Made by a program: the position numbers and the translations under genes
Shown: in pieces, positions 1 to 7,932 of the stretch
How the letters are laid out: each line of letters begins with the position of its first letter
How positions within the stretch are numbered: the first letter of the stretch is position 1
Notes under the pieces: model-generated
Databases searched by the model: none
Told to the model about the DNA's origin: nothing
The model's input: only the letters and a program-made list of their open reading frames with translations
NCBI GenBank assembly: GCA_963714795.1
Contig: CAVQPS010000006.1
Location: 310,001-374,000 of the forward strand
Length of the DNA: 64,000 nt
Source: DATIXJ01 sp963714795
GTDB lineage: Bacteria > Bacteroidota > Ignavibacteria > UBA10030 > SZUA-254
Reading direction: 5' to 3'

Positions 1-1
1 A

Positions 2-634
2 TACGGTAATAACAAAGTATTTATCGGTGTTGCTTCGCTCGGGCAGGTTGTTGTTCTCACTCCGGAAGGCAAAGACCTTTATGCGATCGGCAAGCGCGGC
101 AGGTTTCACAACCCTGTCGATGTGGTGTATGACAGTTTGAAGCACCGTGTTATCGTTGTTGATAATAAGTTGAACAATGTTTCCGTGTTTTCTGAGAGGG
201 GCGATTCGCTCTTTGTCTTTGGTAATCGGGGAAGCGGTGATGGAGAATTTAATTTTCCGCAAAGCGCGGCGGTCGACGGTGAAAGTAATATATATATCGT
301 CGACTCATTCAATTTTCGGATCGAGATTTTTGATTCGACCGGAAAATATCTCCGGAAATTCGGCTCCGAGGGTGACGCGTGGGGAATGTTCGGCCGGCCG
401 AAAGGGATCGTTCTTGACTCGTATAAAAATATTTATGTCACCGACGCTTTCTTCCACAATTTTCAGGTGTTCAATCAACAAGGAGAACTTCTGTTGTTCG
501 TAGGAAAGTTCTCTGCGGGAAATGACGGATTTCAGGATCCGGTGAGTTTGGCGATTGATCAAAAAAATACATTGTATGTCACTGATCAGCTCAACAAAAG
601 GATTCAGGTTTTTCAATTGTTAAAAGGTAATTAA
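2..634 (+). CDS. NHL-repeat beta-propeller protein, 5' partial
   Basis: The frame is open from the left edge, so the N-terminus and any signal peptide lie outside the window. The visible part, about 210 residues, holds repeated NHL blades, each with a P..a..d....iyv.D..n.ri..f pattern (for example NIYIVDSFNFRIEIFD and NIYVTDAFFHNFQVF). It is a clear paralogue of the complete propeller at 3457-4443; both end in a blade with LNKRIQ[VI]F. NHL propellers act as binding scaffolds and have no catalytic residues to find. The gene lies 85 bases upstream of a tetraheme cytochrome, so a role on the outer surface with that cytochrome is inferred. The exact ligand is unknown. Confidence 0.85.
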   Translation, partial: YGNNKVFIGVASLGQVVVLTPEGKDLYAIGKRGRFHNPVDVVYDSLKHRVIVVDNKLNNVSVFSERGDSLFVFGNRGSGDGEFNFPQSAAVDGESNIYIVDSFNFRIEIFDSTGKYLRKFGSEGDAWGMFGRPKGIVLDSYKNIYVTDAFFHNFQVFNQQGELLLFVGKFSAGNDGFQDPVSLAIDQKNTLYVTDQLNKRIQVFQLLKGN

Positions 635-639
635 AACTT

Positions 640-665
640 AATTTCTCATGCGCCTCATGAGAATT
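640..665. repeat. Inverted repeat between propeller and cytochrome genes
   Basis: AATTTCTCATG and CATGAGAATT form an imperfect stem with a five-base loop just after the stop at 634. No T-tract follows, so it is a weak terminator at best. It could be a transcript-processing or attenuation hairpin before the highly expressed type of cytochrome gene that follows. Confidence 0.35.
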
Positions 666-719
666 AGGTGTGGTACCACAATGAGGCAACATTAACGTTA
701 AATAACAGGAGAAACATTT

Positions 720-1529
720 ATGAAACATACACTTATCGCACTGCTTGCCGTGCTTTTGATTGCCGGCATTGCTATGGCGCAGAATGCCGGAACATCGAAG
801 ATGACGGCGGGAACACAGGGCGTATTGTCCGGTATGGCAGGCGGACCGCACGACTTTACGTCTACTGCGTCCGATTCAATTGGCCAAAAGATGATCGGTC
901 CGACCAACTTTCTCTGCGGCTATTGCCATGTTCCACACATTTCAAGCTCCGGCATTGCAGTTCCGCTTTGGGCACGTAAGTCTATCGTGACCGGAACGAC
1001 TCATACCGGGATCGTCTTCGGAAACTATGCCAGCAGTCTCATGGATGCAACGACGCAACCTGTCAACACGACCGATAATTTCAGTTCATTCTGCTTGAGC
1101 TGTCACGACGGAAGTCAGATGTTTGCGTCATCCGCTTACCAGTCATTGCCGGTTCCACACTCAACCCCGTGGCCGGGAACGTCTGTCGGCTTCGATACAG
1201 TGAGAGTTCCGACGTACATGAACATGAGCACAACCGGTTCATACGGTGGTCTTACCCACATCCATCCTGTGAATTTTGTATACAATTCGGCATTAGCAGG
1301 TTTGGATGCAGGATTGTACGATCCGGGCGCCCAGAAATATTTGTATATGGATGCGACGTATGGTGCAGTCGGACGTCTGTTCCCTGACGGTTCGGGCAAT
1401 CTTACGATGCAATGCTCGTCATGCCACAACCCGCACATCAATACGAAAACTCAGACAGCGGGAACTACGCCTCTTCTTGAAGGCACGCTTGATGGCGGTA
1501 AACTCTGCGTTGCATGTCATGCGAAGTAA
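720..1529 (+). CDS. Tetraheme c-type cytochrome, OmcE-like
   Basis: A 269-residue exported protein with a signal peptide (MKHTLIALLAVLLIAGIAMA) and a good Shine-Dalgarno (AGGAG) before the ATG. Four CXXCH motifs are visible in order: CGYCH, CLSCH, CSSCH and CVACH. The pattern of an N-terminal HDF, CxxCHxPH, PLW, CLSCHDG, CxxCHNPH and a last CxxCH close to the C-terminus is that of the short tetraheme cytochromes that include Geobacter OmcE, which polymerises into extracellular heme filaments. Extra histidines (HDF, THIHP) could be the distal heme ligands. Neighbours are beta-propellers and an outer-membrane barrel, so it is placed in an extracellular electron-transfer system. Polymerisation is an inference; membership of the multiheme family is clear. 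Confidence 0.88.
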   Translation: MKHTLIALLAVLLIAGIAMAQNAGTSKMTAGTQGVLSGMAGGPHDFTSTASDSIGQKMIGPTNFLCGYCHVPHISSSGIAVPLWARKSIVTGTTHTGIVFGNYASSLMDATTQPVNTTDNFSSFCLSCHDGSQMFASSAYQSLPVPHSTPWPGTSVGFDTVRVPTYMNMSTTGSYGGLTHIHPVNFVYNSALAGLDAGLYDPGAQKYLYMDATYGAVGRLFPDGSGNLTMQCSSCHNPHINTKTQTAGTTPLLEGTLDGGKLCVACHAK

Positions 1530-1567
1530 CGTTGTAACGATATCGTTTGGAAGTATGCTGTGAATTA

Positions 1568-1605
1568 CTCTGGCGCGTCCTTGTTCAAACCAGGGAGCGC
1601 CAGAG
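1568..1605 (+). terminator. Hairpin after tetraheme cytochrome gene
   Basis: CTCTGGCGC and GCGCCAGAG form a perfect nine-base stem 38 bases after the cytochrome stop codon. The following bases (attgtattg) are only modestly T-rich, so it may be a leaky terminator that lowers expression of the barrel gene relative to the cytochrome, or a 3' stabilising hairpin. Confidence 0.55.
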
Positions 1606-1642
1606 ATTGTATTGTGAGATTGCTACATAAAGGCAAGGGGAA

Positions 1643-3307
1643 TTGAAGAGAGTAGTTATCATATTATTCGCGACAGGATTGGTGTGGAGTTTTGGATCTG
1701 CGCAGGGTTTGACTTCGCTGAGTGGTGATTTCCGATACCAATATCAATACCAAGATTTTACAAGTGCCGGAGTTCATGCGATAACATCGTCTAATAACCC
1801 GATGTTAGACCTCAGTGCCCTCGGCTCAATCATCGATCCTACGTTTGTAACGTTTAACCTCCACACAGCTCTTACCCTTGCAACGTCAACTTCGAGTTCT
1901 TCTCAATTTACGCTATCGAGCAAATCGTTCGCCTGGAATTTTTATGATTTGTCGTTGAGCATTCTACAGAATTTTCCTGTTACTACCAGTCTCCGCTTTA
2001 GTGATGGGATTACGGAATCGTATTCGAGTACTGCGCAGCAGGATATGGGGGGGACGATGTGGCGGAAGCAGGAGCAAAGTCTTCAGATGGTGAGTCACCA
2101 GGTTCCGTTTCTTCCCAATACGAGTCTTTCCATCTACCGTACCCATCAGTGGTCTCTCTCTACCGATTCACCGGTCGATCAATTGAATACGAACTATTCG
2201 ATTAATTTTTCGTCAGGAGGGCGCGGCGGCTCGGTCAGTGTGAGCGGCACGATGAGCGAAAGCTCGGAACGCTACAGTGGTTTATCCAGCCGATTTTATA
2301 CGTTACTTTTTTATGGCGTTCGCAATTTTGCCGACCTGCAAACGTTGAATTACGACATCAATTATAATTGGTACGAAGACGTGGCGAATATTCGGGGAAC
2401 CGCTTCGTATGTCAATGCATCCGACAAGGAGTTCCATTATTCTTCCACACTCAGTACTCTCAGTAATACTTCTCCGACGTATCAATCAAACTTGGTGAAT
2501 CTATCTCAATCGATCCAATATATTCAAAACGATAATTTTCGGTACATTCTCGGATTAAACGGAAATTACGGACACGATGCATCGCTCGGCAGCAACGGCT
2601 ACGATGTCGATAATACCGGCGGGAGTGCGAATTTCTCCGTCCAGCATACGAGCGGATTCAAAAATATAACTATCTCCAACGGACTCGGATTCGGATATGG
2701 TATGACGCAATCCATTGAACGGCAAACATCCTTTTCCTCATCGCTCTCGAACAGTATCCAGTCGATCATCGATTCATACCAGGTTTCGGCGGGGCAATCA
2801 ATTTCGTACAATCGGTTGAAAGATGATATTAACCGTAGTTCGGTGAGCAACGATCTGAATCTGAATTTCTCCGGCGCGACATTATATAATTTTCAAACAC
2901 AAATTCTTCTCGAATACCAGTCCGATGTCTATTTCGGTGACCTCCAGGGATATGGTAACGGGGGAGGGACTCATTTGCATTGGTCGCTCAACACCCCGAT
3001 GATTTATTATATTATTCCTTTTACCGCAGGAGTCGAAGGAGGGGAAAATTGGTTGTTCGGCGGTTTGGTTGGCCGGACATATTCATGGTCTGCAAACTTC
3101 CGCAGCATTCAGTTTTTTGTCCGCAATCTGACGTTCATGTATAGTCTCAATCGGGTTTTCGATCCGAATTATGATCGTGAGTCGATTAACCATTCAGTCG
3201 AAATGCGTTATCAATTTCGGGCTATCACGATGGAATTGACCTACCAGAGTTACCAATTAGTCAATAGTCAGAGTTCACTTTGGTTTTCAATTTCACGACC
3301 ATTTTAA
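1643..3307 (+). CDS. Outer-membrane beta-barrel, candidate porin of a porin-cytochrome conduit
   Basis: A 554-residue protein with a signal peptide ending GSAQ. The start is a TTG at 1643 preceded by AAGGGG, the only start that keeps the signal peptide. The body is rich in Ser, Asn, Tyr and Thr, with alternating hydrophobic and polar residues typical of amphipathic strands, and the chain ends in a terminal Phe (SISRPF), the usual signature of barrels inserted by BamA. I recognise no named domain. Its place between tetraheme and multiheme cytochrome genes suggests a porin that houses or docks a cytochrome, like the barrels of Mtr and Pcc complexes. An unrelated outer-membrane channel is possible. 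Confidence 0.7.
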   Translation: MKRVVIILFATGLVWSFGSAQGLTSLSGDFRYQYQYQDFTSAGVHAITSSNNPMLDLSALGSIIDPTFVTFNLHTALTLATSTSSSSQFTLSSKSFAWNFYDLSLSILQNFPVTTSLRFSDGITESYSSTAQQDMGGTMWRKQEQSLQMVSHQVPFLPNTSLSIYRTHQWSLSTDSPVDQLNTNYSINFSSGGRGGSVSVSGTMSESSERYSGLSSRFYTLLFYGVRNFADLQTLNYDINYNWYEDVANIRGTASYVNASDKEFHYSSTLSTLSNTSPTYQSNLVNLSQSIQYIQNDNFRYILGLNGNYGHDASLGSNGYDVDNTGGSANFSVQHTSGFKNITISNGLGFGYGMTQSIERQTSFSSSLSNSIQSIIDSYQVSAGQSISYNRLKDDINRSSVSNDLNLNFSGATLYNFQTQILLEYQSDVYFGDLQGYGNGGGTHLHWSLNTPMIYYIIPFTAGVEGGENWLFGGLVGRTYSWSANFRSIQFFVRNLTFMYSLNRVFDPNYDRESINHSVEMRYQFRAITMELTYQSYQLVNSQSSLWFSISRPF

Positions 3308-3344
3308 TGCAAACCTCTCAGCAACCCCTTGCCGAGAGAACAAG

Positions 3345-3394
3345 GAACCGGGGTTCTACAAAGTATCGCGTGGGCTCCGGTTCTCTTATTTTTC
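3345..3394 (+). terminator. Probable terminator after the barrel gene
   Basis: GAACCGG (3345-3351) pairs with CCGGTTC (3377-3383), followed by tcttattttt. The loop is long (25 bases), so strength is uncertain. It separates the barrel gene from the promoter-like sequence of the second propeller. Confidence 0.45.
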
Positions 3395-3421
3395 GGTCGC
3401 GGAAGCCCCGAAACGTGAAAA

Positions 3422-3452
3422 TTTGTTTTTGCATTGTGAAAATGTATATTTG
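3422..3452 (+). promoter_or_regulatory. Bacteroidota-type promoter, possibly leaderless
   Basis: TTTG (3422-3425), 19 bases, then TATATTTG (3445-3452) matches the -33/-7 consensus TTTG-N19-TAnnTTTG. The start codon of the next gene is at 3457, only four bases after the -7 box. Transcription would therefore begin at or next to the ATG, and no Shine-Dalgarno is present. Confidence 0.55.
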
Positions 3453-3456
3453 AAAA

Positions 3457-4443
3457 ATGAAAGCGTTGTGTGGTGTCATATTGTTTCTTCTTGTTTCCGT
3501 CAAAGCATATACACAGGACGATTCAAGTCTGGTCTGGCCGGCGCTGCCCGATAAACCGCGCGTTAAATACGTGGAAATGATTTCGTCGGACCAACCGTTT
3601 AAACATGAATCGGGCGGATTCTTTTCGAAGATTACGAATTTTCTTTTTGGCGAACAGAAAGAACGTACATGGCTCGTTCAGCCGGTCGGAATCGCGGTCG
3701 CACCCGACGGGATAATCTACGTTGCCGATCCGGGCGCGCATGGAGTGCATATTTTTAACCGTGAAAAAAAGGAGTATGACTTTCTCTCACAAACGAAATA
3801 CGGCGATCTTCTTTCCCCCGTTGGCATTGCTATTACTTCTGATGGAACGATATACATCACTGATTCTCAACGAGGGGACGTCCTGGTGCTCAACAAGGAT
3901 CGTGATCCGCAATTTACATTCAAAACGAATCTTTCCCGTCCTACCGGAATTTCTCTCTTTCAGAATAAACTCTATATTGCCGATCCCTCCAGACAGAAAG
4001 TCCTGATCTTTGATCTCAACGGGAATTACATTGCAGAGTTCGGCCAGCGGGGTAATGGCGAAGGGGAATTCAATTATCCGATTGCGGTGACAGCGGCGAG
4101 TTCTCTCTATGTCATCGATGCATTGAATTACCGTGTTGAGGAATTCGATGTTGCCGGAAAATATATTTTTAAATTCGGTAAACAAGGAAATGCGGCCGGC
4201 TTGCTCGCCAGTCCGAAGTCGATCGCTTTGGATTCGGATGGCGACACGTATGTGACGGATGCATTGATGGACAATTTCCAGATTTTCAACAAAGAGGGTC
4301 AATTGTTATTGGTGGTTGGCCGTCAGGGATATAACGCCGGGGAGTTCATGAGTCCGGGCGGTATCACAATCGACAATGCCGACAATATTTATGTTGTCGA
4401 TATGCTGAATAAGCGCATTCAAATTTTTAAGTATCTCAAATGA
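3457..4443 (+). CDS. Secreted NHL-repeat beta-propeller protein
   Basis: A 328-residue protein with a signal peptide (MKALCGVILFLLVSVKAYTQ) and about six NHL blades from roughly residue 75 to the C-terminus, each showing ..P.gIa...dg.iYv.D....rv.vf. The signal peptide supports the ATG at 3457 although it has no ribosome-binding site. It shares blade order and C-terminus with the partial propeller at 2-634, so the locus contains a duplicated propeller-plus-cytochrome unit. The stop overlaps the next start by four bases, so propeller and multiheme cytochrome are translationally coupled, which suggests they work together at the cell surface. The bound partner is not predictable from sequence. 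Confidence 0.85.
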   Translation: MKALCGVILFLLVSVKAYTQDDSSLVWPALPDKPRVKYVEMISSDQPFKHESGGFFSKITNFLFGEQKERTWLVQPVGIAVAPDGIIYVADPGAHGVHIFNREKKEYDFLSQTKYGDLLSPVGIAITSDGTIYITDSQRGDVLVLNKDRDPQFTFKTNLSRPTGISLFQNKLYIADPSRQKVLIFDLNGNYIAEFGQRGNGEGEFNYPIAVTAASSLYVIDALNYRVEEFDVAGKYIFKFGKQGNAAGLLASPKSIALDSDGDTYVTDALMDNFQIFNKEGQLLLVVGRQGYNAGEFMSPGGITIDNADNIYVVDMLNKRIQIFKYLK

Positions 4444-6389
4444 ATCACACAGTCTATAAAAAATTATTCCGCCGGTTTTCCTTTTTCTTACTGGAAAGTG
4501 TCATTGTGATAATGGCGCACGGACAATCACGCGTAATCGATACGAAGCATAATTTGAGCGTCACAAGTCCGGGGACTATCAAAGCTGTCACCGAAGGAGC
4601 AGTGTGTTCGTTTTGCCATACTCCGCATGCACCCACGGCGTCCGTGCAACTCTGGAACCATCAGCTTTCCAAAGCCACGTACGAGCTTTACAGCAGCGAT
4701 TATCTCACGAAACTCGGATACCAGACTCCCAGCCAGCCGAACCAGCGATCGAAATTTTGTCTTTCCTGCCACGACGGGACGGTTGCCATCGGCGCAGTGT
4801 ATAATATTCGGGGCGGTACAAGTATTCAAATGGCGAACGGCATTACGACACTACCGACGAGTTCGGCGTCAAACTTAGGAACCTCGTTGCGTGATGATCA
4901 TCCTGTGGGATATATTTATGATAATTCCCATGATCCGGAATTGGTGAATCGTGCATGGCCATGGGGTACTTCGGTGAAACTTGATCCGGATGCTTCAAAT
5001 GGTACGGTGGAATGTCAGACCTGTCACGATCCGCACGATAATTCCAACACGAAATTCTTACGCATGCCGAATGTGAACGCGGCACTGTGCACATTCTGCC
5101 ATAATAAAGCCGGATGGTCGGATGCCATTCACAAAACTTCCAGTCAGGCGTATATCACGCCAACGGATAGTGTTCATACAACGATCGGGGAATGGTCCTG
5201 CCGCAATTGTCATACGTCGCATAACGGTCAGGGAATTCCGTATCTGTTGATTAAAGTCGAAGAGAATACCTGCTTCACGTCCGGCTGTCATGGCACGGTT
5301 TTGCCGGGGGTGAACACAAAAGATATCCAGAGTGAGTTTACAAAGACGTACCGTCATCCGACAGTGGATGTCACAGGAAAACATATCAATCCGGATAATC
5401 AGACGAGTCTCAACGTGCCGAACCGCCACGCGGAATGTCAGGATTGCCATAACACGCATCAAAGTCAGAAAGGACTGCATGCAGTTCAAACAAATACCGT
5501 CTCCAACGTCCTTATCGGTGTGCGGGGAATAACCCCGGACGCAACCGCCGAGTGGACGCAACCGACGACGTTTGTCGAGATTCCGCTTGCATTGCAGGAG
5601 AACCAGATCTGCTTCAAGTGTCATTCGTATTATGCATTCGGTTTTGCACCGAACGGAGTAACCAATATTCAGATTTCGCCGAGCAACGTTTCCGAGACTG
5701 ACCAGGCGATGGAGTTTAATCCCGCCAACCACTCTGCTCATCCGGTCGTTGTGGGATCGAACAGCCAGACGGGATCATTGATGCCGAAAGCATTGTCGCT
5801 GCAACAACTGACCTCCGCATGGAATAACCCGGGGATCCAAACGATGTATTGTTCCGATTGTCACGGAAATGATCAGTCGACGTCGGCAACGGTTCCGCAA
5901 GGACCACATGCCTCGAATAGCCGGTACATGTTGACGGGAAATGGAAAATATTGGCCCACGAATGCATTCGGGACATTGTGGTCGCTTGCCGATCTTGTCA
6001 ACAATACCAATAACTGGCAGAACGATCTTTTCTGTGCGAATTGCCATACGCTTTATTCAGGCGGTGCATGGACGAATAATGTTCATGCAGGTATCGATCA
6101 TCAATCCACGACGATACGATGCATTACGTGCCATGTTACGGTTCCGCACGGATCGAAACGATCGCGGCTTATCGGTTATGCAACAGACGTTCAGCCGTAT
6201 AATTATCTCGGCGCCGGAATTTATGATAAGCTCGTGATCACGGGATTCCAGAAAGCATCCGGTCCGCAAAGTTATTTGGTCAATAACTGTTCGATGAACG
6301 GTGCTTGCCATGGAACGCAGGCGGGGATTGTACGAACAGTAAGGTTGGGTGAGGTTTCAAGAAGAAAGAAGTTGCATATTTTCCGATGA
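4440..6389 (+). CDS. Large multiheme c-type cytochrome with OmcE-like N-terminal domain
   Basis: A 649-residue exported cytochrome. Ten canonical CXXCH motifs are present: CSFCH, CLSCH, CQTCH, CTFCH, CRNCH, CQDCH, CFKCH, CSDCH, CANCH and CITCH. Two spaced variants also occur, CFTSGCH (CX4CH) and CSMNGACH (CX5CH), giving up to twelve hemes. Residues about 30-225 repeat the layout of the 720-1529 tetraheme (KHN, CxxCHTPH, CLSCHDGT, CxxCHDPH, CxxCHNK); the rest is a different multiheme region. The start overlaps the propeller stop by four bases. The last 25 residues are basic and unlike the rest and run into a degraded region, so the C-terminus may be truncated or altered. Inferred role: periplasmic or surface electron carrier. 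Confidence 0.85.
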   Translation: MNHTVYKKLFRRFSFFLLESVIVIMAHGQSRVIDTKHNLSVTSPGTIKAVTEGAVCSFCHTPHAPTASVQLWNHQLSKATYELYSSDYLTKLGYQTPSQPNQRSKFCLSCHDGTVAIGAVYNIRGGTSIQMANGITTLPTSSASNLGTSLRDDHPVGYIYDNSHDPELVNRAWPWGTSVKLDPDASNGTVECQTCHDPHDNSNTKFLRMPNVNAALCTFCHNKAGWSDAIHKTSSQAYITPTDSVHTTIGEWSCRNCHTSHNGQGIPYLLIKVEENTCFTSGCHGTVLPGVNTKDIQSEFTKTYRHPTVDVTGKHINPDNQTSLNVPNRHAECQDCHNTHQSQKGLHAVQTNTVSNVLIGVRGITPDATAEWTQPTTFVEIPLALQENQICFKCHSYYAFGFAPNGVTNIQISPSNVSETDQAMEFNPANHSAHPVVVGSNSQTGSLMPKALSLQQLTSAWNNPGIQTMYCSDCHGNDQSTSATVPQGPHASNSRYMLTGNGKYWPTNAFGTLWSLADLVNNTNNWQNDLFCANCHTLYSGGAWTNNVHAGIDHQSTTIRCITCHVTVPHGSKRSRLIGYATDVQPYNYLGAGIYDKLVITGFQKASGPQSYLVNNCSMNGACHGTQAGIVRTVRLGEVSRRKKLHIFR

Positions 6390-6540
6390 GAGGAAAAGAA
6401 TTCTTACTGCAAGGCACAGTATAATTGGCTTGTTATTATCAATGGGAATATGGCACGATTAACGACAATAATATTCCTAATGACCTTAGCGATACAACAA
6501 ATGCTTGTGCTGAGCTATCGGAGCAGGTAAAACCTGAGAA

Positions 6541-6978
6541 TAAAAGAAATGATCAGTTCTATTATGTTGAAGATTCCACTCATGTCTTTTGAGACAGTCT
6601 ATCCAAACCCATTCTCACCAACTGCTATCAAAGAAACTAGCAAAGGTTTTGATATTTGACGATTGGAGTTATTTTACTGCGATATTTCGGATACTGTCAC
6701 TGTGACATTTTTGGGAAGAAAAAGGATTCAATAGAATTTATGAAGCTTCTATCCAATCGCCGGTTAGACCTAATTTCGGTTTCCTTTTTTTGGGTGGCTG
6801 GACCTCAGTTTTGATCCAAAGGAATTACCTGCTCAATACATCCGAGGACAGCAAGGAAAAAAAGTTAAACTTTTGCTGAGCGTTCGAGGTCGAAAAAAAT
6901 GTCTTCGTGGAAGCAACATTGAACTTAGGAAAGACTGGTGTTATTGGATTGAAAATATCGCCATTAAGAAATAATAAA
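6541..6978 (+). pseudogene. Decayed coding remnant with T9SS sorting-signal motif
   Basis: No intact gene is present, but one frame reads ETVYPNPFSPTAIKETSKG (YPNPFSPT at 6600-6623), the start of a T9SS C-terminal sorting domain, then a TGA. The same frame continues to DISDTVTVTFLGRK, as expected for the following strand of that domain, and stops again. A further open stretch in another frame ends at two TAA codons near 6978. This looks like the tail of a secreted protein broken by stops and frameshifts. The stretch is visibly AT-richer than its neighbours. The parent gene cannot be identified. Confidence 0.45.
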
Positions 6979-6989
6979 GAAGACAAGTT

Positions 6990-7053
6990 CCCTAACCAAT
7001 CGCTCAAGTGGCAAAGGAACACTTCGTGTTGGATTAGCTCCAGCCCGTTAAGC
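6990..7053 (+). mobile_element. attC-like recombination site upstream of GrpB
   Basis: The 64-base segment begins CCCTAAC (close to RYYYAAC) and ends GTTAAGC (GTTRRRY). It carries AATCGCTCAAG after the left core and a central perfect hairpin AACAC-TTC-GTGTT (7018-7030). Core boxes at both ends, imperfect inner complementarity and 64-base length are the layout of integron cassette sites (attC). The first base of the left core deviates (C for R). No integrase gene is in the window, so this is a lone or relict site. Confidence 0.45.
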
Positions 7054-7072
7054 ATTTTTGTGATGGAAACTT

Positions 7073-7639
7073 TTGAGCAAAAATTGCGCAAGAGTATTAA
7101 ACGAGAAAGTCGATCTTGTTGAATACGATACCCGCTGGGATCAGATGTTTCTTGAGGAAAAGAGACATCTTGAGTCGTGCTTGCCATTCGATATAGTAAA
7201 AAGGATAGAACATTTTGGTAGTACGGCGGTTCCTCGTATGCCGGCGAAACCGATTATTGATATTCTTGTCGAAGTGACAAGTTTAGAGAGTACAAAGAAT
7301 GAAATAGTTCCGATTCTTGAATCTCAAGGGTACGAATATTTTTGGCGGGCAAGTTTTGGAGAAACAACTCCGCCGTTTTATGCATGGTTCATCAAACGAA
7401 ATAGATCAGGAAATCGAACCCATCACATTCATATGGTTGAAAAGGATTTTGAACATTGGGATCGGCTTCTTTTTCGGGATTATCTCAGAGAGAACGCTGT
7501 TGTGGCAACTGAGTACGCTGATTTGAAAAAGAATCTTTCTCGGAAATATAGGAACGACAGAGTTCGTTACACGGAGGAAAAAACTCAATTTATTACTCGT
7601 ATAACCGGAATTGCGCGGAGTTATTATAAAAATGCCTAA
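7073..7639 (+). CDS. GrpB family protein, possibly frameshifted at the N-terminus
   Basis: A 188-residue protein of the GrpB/UPF0157 family, a nucleotidyltransferase-like fold of uncertain cellular role. The diagnostic motif IEHFGSTAVP...KPIIDILV is present near residues 45-65. The called TTG start at 7073 has no ribosome-binding site. In the adjacent frame an ATG at 7063 encodes METFEQKLR; removing one A near 7092 joins it to VLNEKVDLVEYD, giving a typical GrpB N-terminus of 191 residues. So either the gene has a one-base insertion or the sequence has an error. The stop TAA lies inside a GCCTAAC box, as in many integron cassettes. GrpB genes are common accessory genes. Confidence 0.75.
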   Translation: MSKNCARVLNEKVDLVEYDTRWDQMFLEEKRHLESCLPFDIVKRIEHFGSTAVPRMPAKPIIDILVEVTSLESTKNEIVPILESQGYEYFWRASFGETTPPFYAWFIKRNRSGNRTHHIHMVEKDFEHWDRLLFRDYLRENAVVATEYADLKKNLSRKYRNDRVRYTEEKTQFITRITGIARSYYKNA

Positions 7640-7669
7640 CAAGGTACTCAAGGTATTCCCGAGTTAAAG
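7634..7669 (+). mobile_element. Partial attC-like sequence overlapping the GrpB stop
   Basis: GCCTAAC (7634-7640) is a perfect RYYYAAC core containing the GrpB stop codon. It is followed by AA..ACTCAAGG, resembling the CAATCGCTCAAG of the upstream site, and by GTTAAAG (7663-7669), which misses the final pyrimidine of GTTRRRY. At 36 bases it is shorter than functional attC sites and is probably a deleted remnant. Confidence 0.3.
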
Positions 7670-7862
7670 TTCCAACCATTTCTCATTCAATCCTGTAATC
7701 TTCCCGTCTTTTAATTTCAATCAATTCATTCTTCCATTTATCACTTGTGAAATCTCGATTCTAAAGGGATTGTCATAACTGATAAGATCGTTTTAAAAGC
7801 CGCCGGAGGTATCGATTTTTCAATGTTTTATGGGCACAATCATCGATGGATTACTTCTTTTC

Positions 7863-7878
7863 TGGCACGTGAGTTGAT
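7863..7878 (+). promoter_or_regulatory. Sigma-54-like promoter upstream of hemerythrin operon
   Basis: TGGCACG-N4-TTGAT matches the -24 element perfectly and the -12 element except that the conserved GC is GA. The predicted start lies about 45 bases before the hemerythrin ATG at 7933. Similar sequences occur at 29594, 41109 and, on the minus strand, at 25193. Confidence 0.4.
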
Positions 7879-7932
7879 TAATTCAGTAGTGGAAGAACTG
7901 TTTGTGTATCAACAACGAAGAATGACTTTACG

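Noticed and set aside
5058..5741. Minus-strand open frame of 227 codons inside the multiheme cytochrome gene
   Set aside because: It is the antisense of a gene with many conserved heme motifs and has no recognisable domain.
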